Shown one piece after another: positions 34,862-44,811 of a stretch of 64,000 nt of DNA. Where the stretch lies: contig JACKLN010000012.1 in NCBI GenBank assembly GCA_024235855.1, forward strand, positions 81,633 through 145,632, read 5' to 3'. This stretch comes from Burkholderiaceae bacterium (lineage in GTDB: Bacteria > Pseudomonadota > Gammaproteobacteria > Burkholderiales > Burkholderiaceae_C). The first letter of the stretch is position 1, and every line of letters begins with the position of its first letter. The notes under the pieces are model-generated. The model saw only the letters and a program-made list of their open reading frames with translations. It was not told the origin of the DNA and searched no databases. Made by a program: the position numbers and the translations under genes.

Positions 34862-35915
34862 GGCCTGGATCTGCGCGCGGCAGCAGGAATGTCGCCTCGA
34901 CGTCCAGCGTCTGCCGTCGCCCCAGGTCGCGCCGGTGTGCATGCAGCCAGCGCTCCGCCGCAGCGCGCCCGAGCGCATGCAGCTGTTCCAGGAACACGAG
35001 GCTGGTGTTGAGCTTGCTCGACGCCTGCAGCGGCGCCAGGCCCTCGTCGTCGGCCACCATGTGCAGACGCAGCGCCTTGTAGTGACCGGTGTCCACGCGC
35101 TGCTCGGCCAGCAGGCGCTGCACGAAATGGATGGCGCGCATTTCCGCCACCAGGCCGGCGTTGAAGGTGATCTCGTTGACGCGGTCGGCGATCTCGGCCG
35201 CGGTGTCGGGCGTGCCGGGGCGCCACAGCGGGTTGATCTTCACCAGCAGCAGGTCGGCGGTGCGGGTGCCGTAGATCAGTGGCCACAAGGCCGGGTTGCC
35301 GGTGTAGCCGCCGTCCCAGTAGGGCTCGCCGTCGATCACCACCGCCTTGAACAGCTGCGGCAGGCAGGCCGAGGCGAGCAGCGCGTCGATCGACAGCGCC
35401 TCGCCGCCGAACACGCGCGGCTGGCCGCTGTGCACGGCGGTGGCCGTGATGAAGAGCTTCAACGGCCCCTGGCATAGCGCGGCCTCGTCCACGTGCCGGC
35501 GGACGACCTCGCCCAGCGCGTTGGGGCCGAACGGGTTGAACTGGTACGGGCTGATGCCGCGCGCCATGAACTGCCACCAGGCGTAGAACGGGTTGGCGTC
35601 GAGGTTGAAGGCCGACAGCGGCAACGACACGGGCCACGCGGGCGCCGACCCGGTCTGGCCGAAGCAGCCGGGTGCACCCGCCACGTCGCGCCAGAAGGCG
35701 CGCAGCGCCGATCGCGCGCCTTCGCGGCCGCCGTTCGCCCAGCCGGTGGCCAGCACGCCGGCGTTGAGCGCCCCGGCGCTGGTGCCGCTGACGCCGTCGA
35801 TGGCCAGCGACGTGTCTTCGAGCAGGCGGTCCAGCACGCCCCAGGTGAAGGCGCCATGCGAACCACCGCCCTGCAGGGCGAGGTCGACAGGCACGGACTT
35901 GGCACGGGAACTCAT
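34854..35915 (-). CDS. Patatin-like phospholipase
   Basis: A 353-residue cytoplasmic protein starting LALQGGGSHGAFTWGVLDRLLED (oxyanion hole). The nucleophile motif GVSGTSAGALNAGV contains the Ser near residue 46, and the catalytic Asp is in WDGGYTGNPALWPL. Bacterial patatins are lipid acyl hydrolases. It lies 17 nt downstream of cardiolipin synthase, suggesting shared lipid turnover or remodelling. Confidence 0.92.
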   Translation of the reverse strand: MSSRAKSVPVDLALQGGGSHGAFTWGVLDRLLEDTSLAIDGVSGTSAGALNAGVLATGWANGGREGARSALRAFWRDVAGAPGCFGQTGSAPAWPVSLPLSAFNLDANPFYAWWQFMARGISPYQFNPFGPNALGEVVRRHVDEAALCQGPLKLFITATAVHSGQPRVFGGEALSIDALLASACLPQLFKAVVIDGEPYWDGGYTGNPALWPLIYGTRTADLLLVKINPLWRPGTPDTAAEIADRVNEITFNAGLVAEMRAIHFVQRLLAEQRVDTGHYKALRLHMVADDEGLAPLQASSKLNTSLVFLEQLHALGRAAAERWLHAHRRDLGRRQTLDVEATFLLPRADPGRD

Positions 35916-35932
35916 GCCTCAGTATCGCCCGC

Positions 35933-37210
35933 TCAATATCGCCCGGTCACCCCCGCCACGCGCAGGTAGGCATGGGCCAGCCAGGCCACCAGGCCGCGGC
36001 GCAGCCACAACCGCCACGGTGCCAGGGGCTGCGGCCGCGTGATCTCCTCCGACACCGCAAACGCCTGGTCCAGCCGCGCGGCCAGCTCGGCGGCGAAGTC
36101 GGCGTCGCGCACCAGCACGTTGGCCTCCAGGTTCAGCAGCAGCGACAGCGGGTCGATGTTGCTGCTGCCCACCGTGGCCCAGCTGTCGTCCACCACCGCC
36201 ACCTTGGCGTGCAGGAAGGCGGGCATGTACTCGAAGATGCGCACGCCGCGGCTGCGCAGCTCGTCGTAGAGCACGCGCGCGGCCAGCGCGGCGATGGGGT
36301 AGTCGATCTTGCCCTGCAGCAGCAGCCGCACCTGCACGCCGCGGCGCGCCGCGTCGCGCAGCGTGCGGCGGAAGCGCCGGCCCGGGTAGAAGTAGGGCAC
36401 GGCGATGTCGATGCGCGTCCTGGCCTGGCGCATGGCCTCGATGTAGCGCCGCTCGATGGCGCGGCGCTGGCCGACGTTGTCGCGCACCACGAAGGCGGCG
36501 CGCATCGGCCGCGTGTCCCGCGGCTGACGCGGTTCGCGCGGGGCGGCGCCCAGCGTGCGCAGCAGCCGGCGGGTGCGGTCCAGCGGCGTCGGGCTGACGA
36601 GCAGCCGCTCGGCCTCGCGGCGCCAGCCGTGGCCCAGGTGGGCCCGCGCCCACATCGCGCGCGCGGCATGGCGCACGGCCGGGGCCAGCGGGCCAGCCAC
36701 TTCGACGGCGAAGTCCAGCCGCGGCGTGTCGCCCCAGCCGTGGTTGAGGTCGTTGCGGTCGTCGATGACGTTGATGCCGCCGACGAAGGCCACCGCATCG
36801 TCGACGACACAGAGCTTCTGGTGCAGGCGGCGCAGCTGCTGCGGCTGGAACCACTGCCACCAGCGGTCGATGGGGCGGAAGACCTCCAGCCGCACCTCGC
36901 TGTCGGCCAGCCAGGCGCGCACGGTGGGCAACGTGGCCTTGCTGCCGAAGCCGTCGATCACCAGGTGCACGGCCACCCCGCGGCGGGCGGCGGCGATCAA
37001 CGCATCGGCCACCGCACGGCCGGCGCCGTCGTCGTGGAAGATGTAGGTGGCGAACCAGACCTCGTGCTGCGCCTGCGCCAGGGCCTCGGCCATCGCGGGG
37101 AAGAGCTGGTCGCCGCCCTCGAGCAGGCGCACGCGGTTGCCGCCCTCCCAGCGCACGCGCGGGGCGCGCGCCCACCAGGGTTCGTCGCCGCGCTCGGGCG
37201 CCGGGGCCAC
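35933..37210 (-). CDS. clsB: Cardiolipin synthase B-like phospholipase D protein
   Basis: The 425-residue protein has two HKD motifs: LHQKLCVVDDAVAFVGGINV near residue 110 and LHAKVAVVDDSWATVGSSNID near residue 330. The spacing and the N-terminal GNRVRLLEGGDQLFPAMAEALAQA match ClsB, which makes cardiolipin from two phosphatidyl lipids. The GTG start overlaps the previous stop by one base (TAGTG). In Burkholderiales it commonly follows the endonuclease/exonuclease/phosphatase gene, as here. Confidence 0.9.
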   Translation of the reverse strand: MAPAPERGDEPWWARAPRVRWEGGNRVRLLEGGDQLFPAMAEALAQAQHEVWFATYIFHDDGAGRAVADALIAAARRGVAVHLVIDGFGSKATLPTVRAWLADSEVRLEVFRPIDRWWQWFQPQQLRRLHQKLCVVDDAVAFVGGINVIDDRNDLNHGWGDTPRLDFAVEVAGPLAPAVRHAARAMWARAHLGHGWRREAERLLVSPTPLDRTRRLLRTLGAAPREPRQPRDTRPMRAAFVVRDNVGQRRAIERRYIEAMRQARTRIDIAVPYFYPGRRFRRTLRDAARRGVQVRLLLQGKIDYPIAALAARVLYDELRSRGVRIFEYMPAFLHAKVAVVDDSWATVGSSNIDPLSLLLNLEANVLVRDADFAAELAARLDQAFAVSEEITRPQPLAPWRLWLRRGLVAWLAHAYLRVAGVTGRY

Positions 37211-37974
37211 TACACCGGCTCCAGCTCCGCCACCAGCGGCAGGTGGTCCGACATGCGCGCCCAGCCGCTGCCGCGCGGCACCATCGTCAGCCGGCAGGCC
37301 ATGCCGCGCACGTAGAAGCGGTCGAGCGCGAACACCGGCACGCGCGACGGGAAGGTCAGCCGCTGCGAGGCGCGTTCGTCGGCCGGCCGGGCGCGCTGCA
37401 GGCCGATGTCGCGCATCGGACCGTCGAGCTTCTCGCCCCAGTCGTTGAAGTCACCGGCGACGATGAGCAAGTCGTTGGCCGGCACGTGCCGCTCGATGAA
37501 GGCGGCCAGGCGCTGCACCTGGCGCACCCGGCTGGCGTGGATGAGCCCGAAGTGCGCCACCACCGCATGCACCGCCACGCCGTTCCAGGCCACCGGCACG
37601 TGCAGCAGGCCGCGCTGCTCGAAGCGATGGTCGCTGACGTCGTGGTGGCCGATGTCGCCGATGGGCCAGCGCGACAGCAGCGCGTTGCCGTGTTCGCCAT
37701 GCCGCGTGACGGCATTGGTGCGGTAGGCCACGTCGTAGCCCTCGGGCGCCAGGAACTCGGCCTGGCCCTGGTTGGGCCAGCCCAGGTGCGTGCGGTCGAA
37801 CTGGCGTGCGTGGCGCTCGTGGAACAGGCGCACCTCCTGCAGAAACACCAGGTCTGCGTCCAGCGCCTCCACGGCCAGGCCGAGGTTGTGGATCTCCAGC
37901 CGCCGGCGCGGGCCGATGCCGCGCACGCCCTTGTGGATGTTGTAGGTGGCCACGCGCAGCGTGTCGATCGACAT
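37210..37974 (-). CDS. Endonuclease/exonuclease/phosphatase family protein (YbhP-like)
   Basis: ATG 37974 gives MSIDTLRVATYNIHKGVRGIG; a GTG at 38028 would add 18 residues. The 254-residue product contains the family core: ATYNIHKG (metal-binding Asn), DLVFLQEV (catalytic Glu), VVAHFGLIH, IVAGDFNDW and, near the end, SDHLPLVAELEP. These are Mg2+ phosphodiesterases with varied substrates. In Enterobacteria and Betaproteobacteria this gene precedes clsB, suggesting a role linked to phospholipid metabolism. Confidence 0.88.
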   Translation of the reverse strand: MSIDTLRVATYNIHKGVRGIGPRRRLEIHNLGLAVEALDADLVFLQEVRLFHERHARQFDRTHLGWPNQGQAEFLAPEGYDVAYRTNAVTRHGEHGNALLSRWPIGDIGHHDVSDHRFEQRGLLHVPVAWNGVAVHAVVAHFGLIHASRVRQVQRLAAFIERHVPANDLLIVAGDFNDWGEKLDGPMRDIGLQRARPADERASQRLTFPSRVPVFALDRFYVRGMACRLTMVPRGSGWARMSDHLPLVAELEPV

Positions 37975-38034
37975 CAGGCTCGATGCCGGCGGCAGCAGGG
38001 TGCTGTTGTAGGGGTTGAGCTGGTTCACAAGCGC

Positions 38035-38487
38035 TCAGTCGCACTCGGCGGCGAAACGGGGCAGTTGCAGGATGGCCTCGGCGTTGCTGGGCGAGAAGCA
38101 GCGGTCGGCCGCGGCCCGCCAGGGCAGCCAGACCTGCGCCGTGTGCTCGCGCGGGTTCAGGCGCACCGGCGTGCCCGCGGGCACGGTGAGGCCGAAGACG
38201 TGTTCGGTGTTGTGCGTGACGCCCGGTGCGTAGCGGTGGCGCCAGACGGGGTAGATCTCGTAGACGTTCTCCAGCCGCCAGTCGCGCAGCGCGCCGCCGG
38301 TGATGCCGGTCTCCTCGGCCACCTCGCGACGGGCGGTGAGGTCCAGCGGTTCGTCCTCGGCATCGAGCGAACCCGTCACGCTCTGCCAGAAGCCGGGCTT
38401 GTCGGCGCGCTCGATCAGCAGCACGTCCAGCGCCGGCGTGTGCACCACGACCAGCACCGAGCGCGGGATCTTGAAGGGGCGGCTCAC
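38035..38487 (-). CDS. nudB: Dihydroneopterin triphosphate diphosphatase
   Basis: A 150-residue Nudix hydrolase from GTG 38487. The Nudix box GSLDAEDEPLDLTARREVAEETGI (G-x5-E-x7-REVxEExGx) is split as GSLDAEDEPLDL and ARREVAEETGI at about residues 39-62. The opening FKIPRSVLVVVHTPALDVLLIERAD and the later WRHRYAPGVTHNTEHVFGL match NudB, which removes pyrophosphate from dihydroneopterin triphosphate in folate synthesis. It lies 18 nt after DAHP synthase. Confidence 0.9.
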   Translation of the reverse strand: MSRPFKIPRSVLVVVHTPALDVLLIERADKPGFWQSVTGSLDAEDEPLDLTARREVAEETGITGGALRDWRLENVYEIYPVWRHRYAPGVTHNTEHVFGLTVPAGTPVRLNPREHTAQVWLPWRAAADRCFSPSNAEAILQLPRFAAECD

Positions 38488-38505
38488 CGCGGGATCGCCG
38501 GTCGC

Positions 38506-39600
38506 TCAGGCACGCGCGCGGCGGCGGCGCACCGCATCGGCCAGGCCGCGCAGCAGCGGCTCGGTGTCGTGCCAGCCGAGGCAGGCGTCGGTGATGGACA
38601 CGCCGGCACGCAGCGGATGACCGGGCTGCTGGTCCTGCCGGCCCTCGTGCAGGTGGCTCTCCACCATCACGCCGACGATGCGGCGCTCTCCGCCGGCGAT
38701 CTGCGCGCCGAGGTCGGCGGCGACATCGATCTGCCGCCGGTGGTCCTTGCGGCTGTTGGCATGCGAGCAGTCCACCAGCACCTGCTCGCGCAGGCCGGCG
38801 GCGCGCAGCACGGCGCAGGCGGCCTCGATGCTGGCGGCGTCGAAGTTCGGCGCCTTGCCGCCGCGCAGGATCACGTGGCCGTCGGGGTTGCCGCGGGTCT
38901 CGAAGATGGCGGCGACGCCCATCTTGGTCATGCCCATGAAGGCGTGCGGCGCGGCGGCGGCGCGCACCGCGTCCACCGCCACCTGCACGCCGCCGTCGGT
39001 GCCGTTCTTGAAGCCCACCGGGCAGCTCAGGCCGCTGGCCAGCTGGCGGTGGCTCTGGCTCTCGGTGGTGCGTGCGCCGATGGCGCCCCAGGCGATGAGG
39101 TCGGAGATGTACTGCGGGCTCAGCAGGTCCAGGAACTCGGTGCCTGCGGGCAGGCCCAGCGCGCTGATCTCCAGCAGCAGTTCGCGGGCGCGGCGCAGGC
39201 CCTCGTTCATGCGGAAGCTGCCATCGAGCCGCGGGTCGTTGATGTAGCCCTTCCAGCCCACGGTGGTGCGCGGCTTCTCGAAGTACACGCGCATCACCAC
39301 CAGCAGGTCGTCGGCCAGTTCGTCGGCCAGCGGCTTGAGCCGGCGCGCATAGGCCACCGCGGCGTCGTGGTCGTGGATGGAACAGGGGCCGACCACGGCC
39401 ACCAGCCGGTCGTCACTGCCGTGCAGCACGCGGCCGATGGCGGCTCGCGTGACCTGCACCAGGGCTTCGACGTCGGGCGGCGCCGGCAGGTCCTCCAGCA
39501 GCACGGCCGGCGTGAGCAGCGGACGCACCGAGGCGATGCGCACGTCGTCCACGCGCGTGGTGTCGTGGGTGCCGGATTCTTCGATCGAGGGTTGGGACAT
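38506..39600 (-). CDS. aroG: 3-deoxy-7-phosphoheptulonate (DAHP) synthase, class I
   Basis: The 364-residue enzyme condenses PEP and erythrose 4-phosphate, the first step of the shikimate pathway. Motifs are VAVVGPCSIHDHDAAVAYA, VVMRVYFEKPRTTVGWKGYINDP, GTEFLDLLSPQYISDLIAWGAIGARTTESQ and HVILRGGKAPN, matching AroF/G/H of the alpha-I group. Its start follows the CcdB-like toxin stop by 4 nt, so part of its transcription must come through the toxin-antitoxin promoter unless an internal promoter exists. Confidence 0.95.
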   Translation of the reverse strand: MSQPSIEESGTHDTTRVDDVRIASVRPLLTPAVLLEDLPAPPDVEALVQVTRAAIGRVLHGSDDRLVAVVGPCSIHDHDAAVAYARRLKPLADELADDLLVVMRVYFEKPRTTVGWKGYINDPRLDGSFRMNEGLRRARELLLEISALGLPAGTEFLDLLSPQYISDLIAWGAIGARTTESQSHRQLASGLSCPVGFKNGTDGGVQVAVDAVRAAAAPHAFMGMTKMGVAAIFETRGNPDGHVILRGGKAPNFDAASIEAACAVLRAAGLREQVLVDCSHANSRKDHRRQIDVAADLGAQIAGGERRIVGVMVESHLHEGRQDQQPGHPLRAGVSITDACLGWHDTEPLLRGLADAVRRRRARA

Positions 39601-39604
39601 GGGT

Positions 39605-39922
39605 CTACAGGCCGCTGATCACGGCGTCGAGGGCATCGACGATACGGTGGGACTCGGGGCGCAGGGTGCCCACGCGGTCCTTGAGCAGCCGGGCTGCGAT
39701 CGGACCCGCCTCCTGCGGCAGCAACAGGACCGGTTCACCCTGGACCTCGAACCGCGGGCTCATGCGGGAAGGCAAGGCCGCGCGCCCCGGCAGCGGCCGG
39801 GCCAGCGGGACGACGAGCCGTGTGACCAGCACGTCTAGCAGGTCCGACTGCACCACGACGAGGTAAGGCACCTCGCCACGCTGGCGCGGGCTGGGATTGA
39901 GGTAGACGTCCCACTGCGCCAA
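39605..39922 (-). CDS. CcdB-like toxin
   Basis: The 105-residue product starts at TTG 39922, 6 nt after the antitoxin stop and without a clear ribosome-binding site, so translation probably depends on coupling. It begins AQWDVYLNPSPRQRGEVPYLVVVQSDLLD, characteristic of CcdB, followed by LVTRLVVPLARP. CcdB poisons DNA gyrase. The C-terminal WGI that the F-plasmid toxin needs for gyrase contact is replaced by SGL, so the target may differ or activity may be reduced. Confidence 0.85.
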   Translation of the reverse strand: MAQWDVYLNPSPRQRGEVPYLVVVQSDLLDVLVTRLVVPLARPLPGRAALPSRMSPRFEVQGEPVLLLPQEAGPIAARLLKDRVGTLRPESHRIVDALDAVISGL

Positions 39923-39928
39923 CGCCGG

Positions 39929-40219
39929 TCACCAGGTGCGGAACTCTTCGTTCCAGATACCGAAACGCTCGAAGCGGGCGTTCTGCTCGTCCACCCAGTC
40001 CTTGTACTTCTCGTAGAACGCTTGCGCCTGCGGGTTCAGCGGCGCCTCGGCCGCCGGCTCGGCCACCTGCGCGGCACGCGCCACGAGCCGGTCGTAGTGC
40101 TCCGCCGACATCAGCACGCTGTGCCGGCGGCCCGACTTCTCGATCACGACCGGGCGCTTCTGCGCCTCGTCGAGCACCTGGCCGAAGCGGTTCTTCGCGT
40201 CGGTCGACGTGATGTTCAT
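39929..40219 (-). CDS. Phd-type antitoxin with CcdA-like C-terminus
   Basis: A 96-residue protein behind GGAGG. Residues 1-45 (NITSTDAKNRFGQVLDEAQ, then PVVIEKSGRRHSVLMSAEHY) match the Phd/YefM DNA-binding domain. Residues ~80-96 (NARFERFGIWNEEFRTW) do not resemble Phd but align with the CcdA toxin-neutralising tail (G-x3-x-E-x-R-x-W; both end in W). The downstream toxin is CcdB-like, so the antitoxin is likely chimeric: Phd repression with CcdA neutralisation. Confidence 0.8.
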   Translation of the reverse strand: MNITSTDAKNRFGQVLDEAQKRPVVIEKSGRRHSVLMSAEHYDRLVARAAQVAEPAAEAPLNPQAQAFYEKYKDWVDEQNARFERFGIWNEEFRTW

Positions 40220-40232
40220 CGCGAGCCTCCGG

Positions 40233-40271
40233 AGGCGGCTGAAATGGCCATTCTAGCCATTTCAGCCGCCT
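40233..40271. promoter_or_regulatory. 16-bp perfect inverted repeat, candidate toxin-antitoxin operator
   Basis: AGGCGGCTGAAATGGC (40233-40248) is repeated inverted at 40256-40271 around a 7-base spacer. On the minus strand the spacer provides TAGAAT, a possible -10. It lies 14 bp upstream of the antitoxin ATG and 17 bp after the aspS stop. No T-run follows, so a terminator role is less likely, although the RNA stem could still dampen aspS read-through. Confidence 0.55.
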
Positions 40272-40287
40272 TGGCCGACCCAGCCGG

Positions 40288-42075
<1,788 letters not shown>

Positions 42076-42166
42076 GGAATCGCTCCAGGAATCCGGTGTC
42101 AGGGGGAGGGTGTCGTCGCGGGGCGGGCCGGCACGTGCACGCCCATGGCGTGCGCGCCCGACCCGG

Positions 42167-42799
42167 TCAGTTTCGGGCCGGTGCCGGGGCCCCGGGCGCC
42201 ACGACGCCCATCGAGATCACGTACTTCAGTGCCTCGTCGACGCTCATCTTCAGTGCCACCACGTCGGCGCGCGGCATCATCAGGAAGAAGCCCGACGTCG
42301 GGTTCGGCGTGGTCGGCACGTAGACGCTCACGTAGTCGCCCGGCAGGTGCTGCACCACCTCGCCACCAGGTCTGCCGGTGACGAAGGCGATGGTCCAGGC
42401 GCCCGGGCGCGGGTACTGCACCAGCACGGCCTCTCGGAAGGCCTGGCCGCTGCTGGAGAACAGCGTGTCCGAGACCTGCTTGACCGAACTGTAGATCGAC
42501 TTGACGATGGGCACGCGGTGCATCACCGCGTGCCAGCGGTGCACCGCCCATTCGCCGATGACGTTGGCCGCGAACACGCCGGTCAGGAACAGCGCCAGCA
42601 GCACCACGAGCACGCCCAGGCCGGGCACCTTGATCAGTGCGGCCACCACCGACTTGGCCGAATCCGGCAGCACGTTGAGCGCCAGGTTCAGCACCCAGGC
42701 GAACAGCCCGTCCATCGCCCCGAGCAGCCACGACAACACCGCCACCGTGATGGCCAGCGGCAGCCACACGAGCAGCCCGGCGACGAGGTATTTCTTCAC
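42167..42799 (-). CDS. DUF502 family membrane protein
   Basis: A GTG start at 42799 gives 210 residues beginning KKYLVAGLLVWLPLAITVAVLSWLL. Two hydrophobic segments (~5-25 and ~60-85) precede the diagnostic VPIVKSIYSSVKQVSDTLFSS and YPRPGAWTIAFVTG, followed by VYVPTTPNPTSGFFLMMP. DUF502 proteins are inner-membrane proteins with no proven function. It is 7 nt behind fmdB and 91 bp before aspS. Confidence 0.88.
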   Translation of the reverse strand: MKKYLVAGLLVWLPLAITVAVLSWLLGAMDGLFAWVLNLALNVLPDSAKSVVAALIKVPGLGVLVVLLALFLTGVFAANVIGEWAVHRWHAVMHRVPIVKSIYSSVKQVSDTLFSSSGQAFREAVLVQYPRPGAWTIAFVTGRPGGEVVQHLPGDYVSVYVPTTPNPTSGFFLMMPRADVVALKMSVDEALKYVISMGVVAPGAPAPARN

Positions 42800-42806
42800 C
42801 TGCGTT

Positions 42807-43148
42807 TCAACTCGTCGACGGCGACGGCGATGAGGCCGCCGCGGGCGCAGGGGCAGGCGCGGGACTGCTGGCGGGGGCGGCCGCAGCGTCGGCCGGCTTA
42901 ACCGCTGGGGCATCACCACCGGCGGGCTTGTCAGCAGGCTTGTCGGCGGTCTTGCCGCCCTTGTTGCCGTCGCGGAAGTCGGTCACGTACCAGCCCGAGC
43001 CCTTGAGCTGGAAGCCGGCGGCGGTGACCTGCTTGGCGAAGGTGGACTGCCCGCAGGCCGGGCAGACGGTGAGCACGGGGTCGGAGAGCTTCTGCAGCAC
43101 GTCCTTCGCGTGGCCACAGGCGCTGCAGCGGTAGGCGTAGATCGGCAT
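42807..43148 (-). CDS. FmdB-type zinc ribbon protein
   Basis: The 113-residue protein begins MPIYAYRCSACGHAKDVLQKLSDP and continues CPACGQSTFAKQVTAAGFQLKGSGWYVTDFR, giving two CxxC pairs that bind zinc, as in the FmdB/CxxC_CXXC_SSSS regulators. The last ~45 residues are Ala/Pro/Ser/Lys low-complexity. The molecular role is not established in most bacteria. Confidence 0.88.
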   Translation of the reverse strand: MPIYAYRCSACGHAKDVLQKLSDPVLTVCPACGQSTFAKQVTAAGFQLKGSGWYVTDFRDGNKGGKTADKPADKPAGGDAPAVKPADAAAAPASSPAPAPAPAAASSPSPSTS

Positions 43149-43232
43149 CGGAGGCCCTGGAGTTCAAAAACCCTCCATTCTAGCCGGGCAGGCGACGGTG
43201 CGCCGTCGTTCGGCAAGGCCGCAACGGCGGCC

Positions 43233-44795
43233 TCAGGCGCCGGCGGTGTGGAAGACCAGGAAGCGCGTGATCACCGCACCCAGCACGAAACCGGCCATCG
43301 CCCACAGCAGCCCCTGCAGCAGCCGCCGCGTGGCCCGCTGCTCGGCCAGCAGCGCCAGCTGCACCGGGTCGGCGCCGCGCGGCGCCCCGTGCGCCTTGAG
43401 CGCGTCGTGCACCAGGCGCGGCAGTTCCGGCAGCAGCTGCGCGTAGCGCGGCGCCTCCTTCTCCAGCCGCGCGAGCAGGCCGCGCCAGCCCACCTGCTCG
43501 TTCATCCAGCGCTCCAGGAAGGGCTTGGCGGTGGTCCAGAGGTCGAGATCGGGGTCGAGCTGGCGGCCCAGGCCTTCGATGTTGAGCAGCGTCTTCTGCA
43601 GCAGCACCAGCTGCGGCTGGATCTCGACGTTGAAGCGGCGCGAGGCCTGGAACAGCCGCATCAGCACCTGGCCGAGCGAGATGTCCTTCAGCGGGCGGTC
43701 GAAGTGCGGCTCGCAGACGGCGCGGATGGCCCCCTCCAGCGCGTCCACGCGCGTGTCGGCCGGCACCCAGCCGCTTTCCACGTGCAGTTCCGCCACGCGC
43801 TTGTAGTCACGGCGAAAAAAGGCGATGAAGTTGTGCGCGAGGTAGTTCTTGTCGACCTCGGTCAGCGTGCCGATGATGCCGAAGTCCAGCGCGATGTAGC
43901 GACCGAAACTGCGCGGGTCCAGGCTGACCTGGATGTTGCCCGGGTGCATGTCGGCATGGAAGAAGCCGTCGCGGAAGACCTGCGTGAAGAAGATCGTGAC
44001 GCCGTCGCGCGCCAGCTTCTTGATGTCCACCCCGGCCTCGCGCAGGCGCGCCATCTGGTTGATGGGCACGCCGTGCATGCGCTCCATCACGATCACGGTG
44101 GAGGTGCACAGGTCCCACACCATCTCCGGAATCAGCACCAGGTCCAGCCCGGTCATGTTGCGCCGCAGCTGGGCCGCGTTGGCCGCCTCGCGCACGAGGT
44201 CGAGCTCGTCGTGCAGGTAGATGTCGAACTCGGCGACCACCTCGCGCGGCTTCAGGCGGCGGCCGTCGGCGAACAGGCGCTCGATCCACACCGCCAGCGT
44301 GCGCAGCAGCCGCAGGTCGTCGTCGATCACGCGCAGCATGCCCGGGCGCAGCACCTTCACCGCCACCTCGCGGCCGCCCTTCAGGCGCGCGAAGTGCACT
44401 TGCGCGATGGACGCGCTGGCCACCGGCTCGGCGTCGAACTGCTCGAAGATCTGCTCGATCGGACGCCCGAAGGCCTTCTCGACCAGGGCGCGCGACTGCG
44501 CCGCCGGGAATGGCGGCACGCGGTCCTGCAGCCGGGCGAGTTCGTCGGACACGTCCGGCGGCAGCAGGTCGCGCCGGGTGGAGAGCACCTGGCCGAACTT
44601 GACGAAGATGGGGCCCAGCCGCTCCAGCGCCATGCGCAGCCGCACGCCGCGGGGGGCGTCGAGCCGGCGGCCCAAGGTCATCAGCCGAACCAGCGCGCGC
44701 ACCCAGCGCTGTCGGAAGCCCGACAGCGCCAGTTCGTCGAGCCCGAATCGCAGCGCCGTGAAGGCGATGACGATCAGCCGCGCGAGGTGGCGCAT
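43233..44795 (-). CDS. ubiB: Ubiquinone biosynthesis kinase-like protein UbiB
   Basis: The 520-residue protein has the ABC1/ADCK atypical kinase core: LGPIFVKFGQVLSTRRDLLPPDVSDELARLQD (KxGQ motif), SASIAQVHFARLKGGREVAVKVLRP (Ala-rich loop and lysine), and FHADMHPGNI with DFG-like LDFGIIGTL. Two hydrophobic helices at the C-terminus anchor it. UbiB supports ubiquinone synthesis by an ATPase-dependent role. It follows ubiJ by 16 nt. Confidence 0.95.
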   Translation of the reverse strand: MRHLARLIVIAFTALRFGLDELALSGFRQRWVRALVRLMTLGRRLDAPRGVRLRMALERLGPIFVKFGQVLSTRRDLLPPDVSDELARLQDRVPPFPAAQSRALVEKAFGRPIEQIFEQFDAEPVASASIAQVHFARLKGGREVAVKVLRPGMLRVIDDDLRLLRTLAVWIERLFADGRRLKPREVVAEFDIYLHDELDLVREAANAAQLRRNMTGLDLVLIPEMVWDLCTSTVIVMERMHGVPINQMARLREAGVDIKKLARDGVTIFFTQVFRDGFFHADMHPGNIQVSLDPRSFGRYIALDFGIIGTLTEVDKNYLAHNFIAFFRRDYKRVAELHVESGWVPADTRVDALEGAIRAVCEPHFDRPLKDISLGQVLMRLFQASRRFNVEIQPQLVLLQKTLLNIEGLGRQLDPDLDLWTTAKPFLERWMNEQVGWRGLLARLEKEAPRYAQLLPELPRLVHDALKAHGAPRGADPVQLALLAEQRATRRLLQGLLWAMAGFVLGAVITRFLVFHTAGA

Positions 44796-44811
44796 GGTAC
44801 GGCGGCGCCGT

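Noticed and set aside
42137..42153. GCACGCC-CAT-GGCGTGC hairpin between DUF502 and aspS
   Set aside because: Seven-bp stem without T-run in a G+C-rich region; not enough for a terminator or attenuator call.
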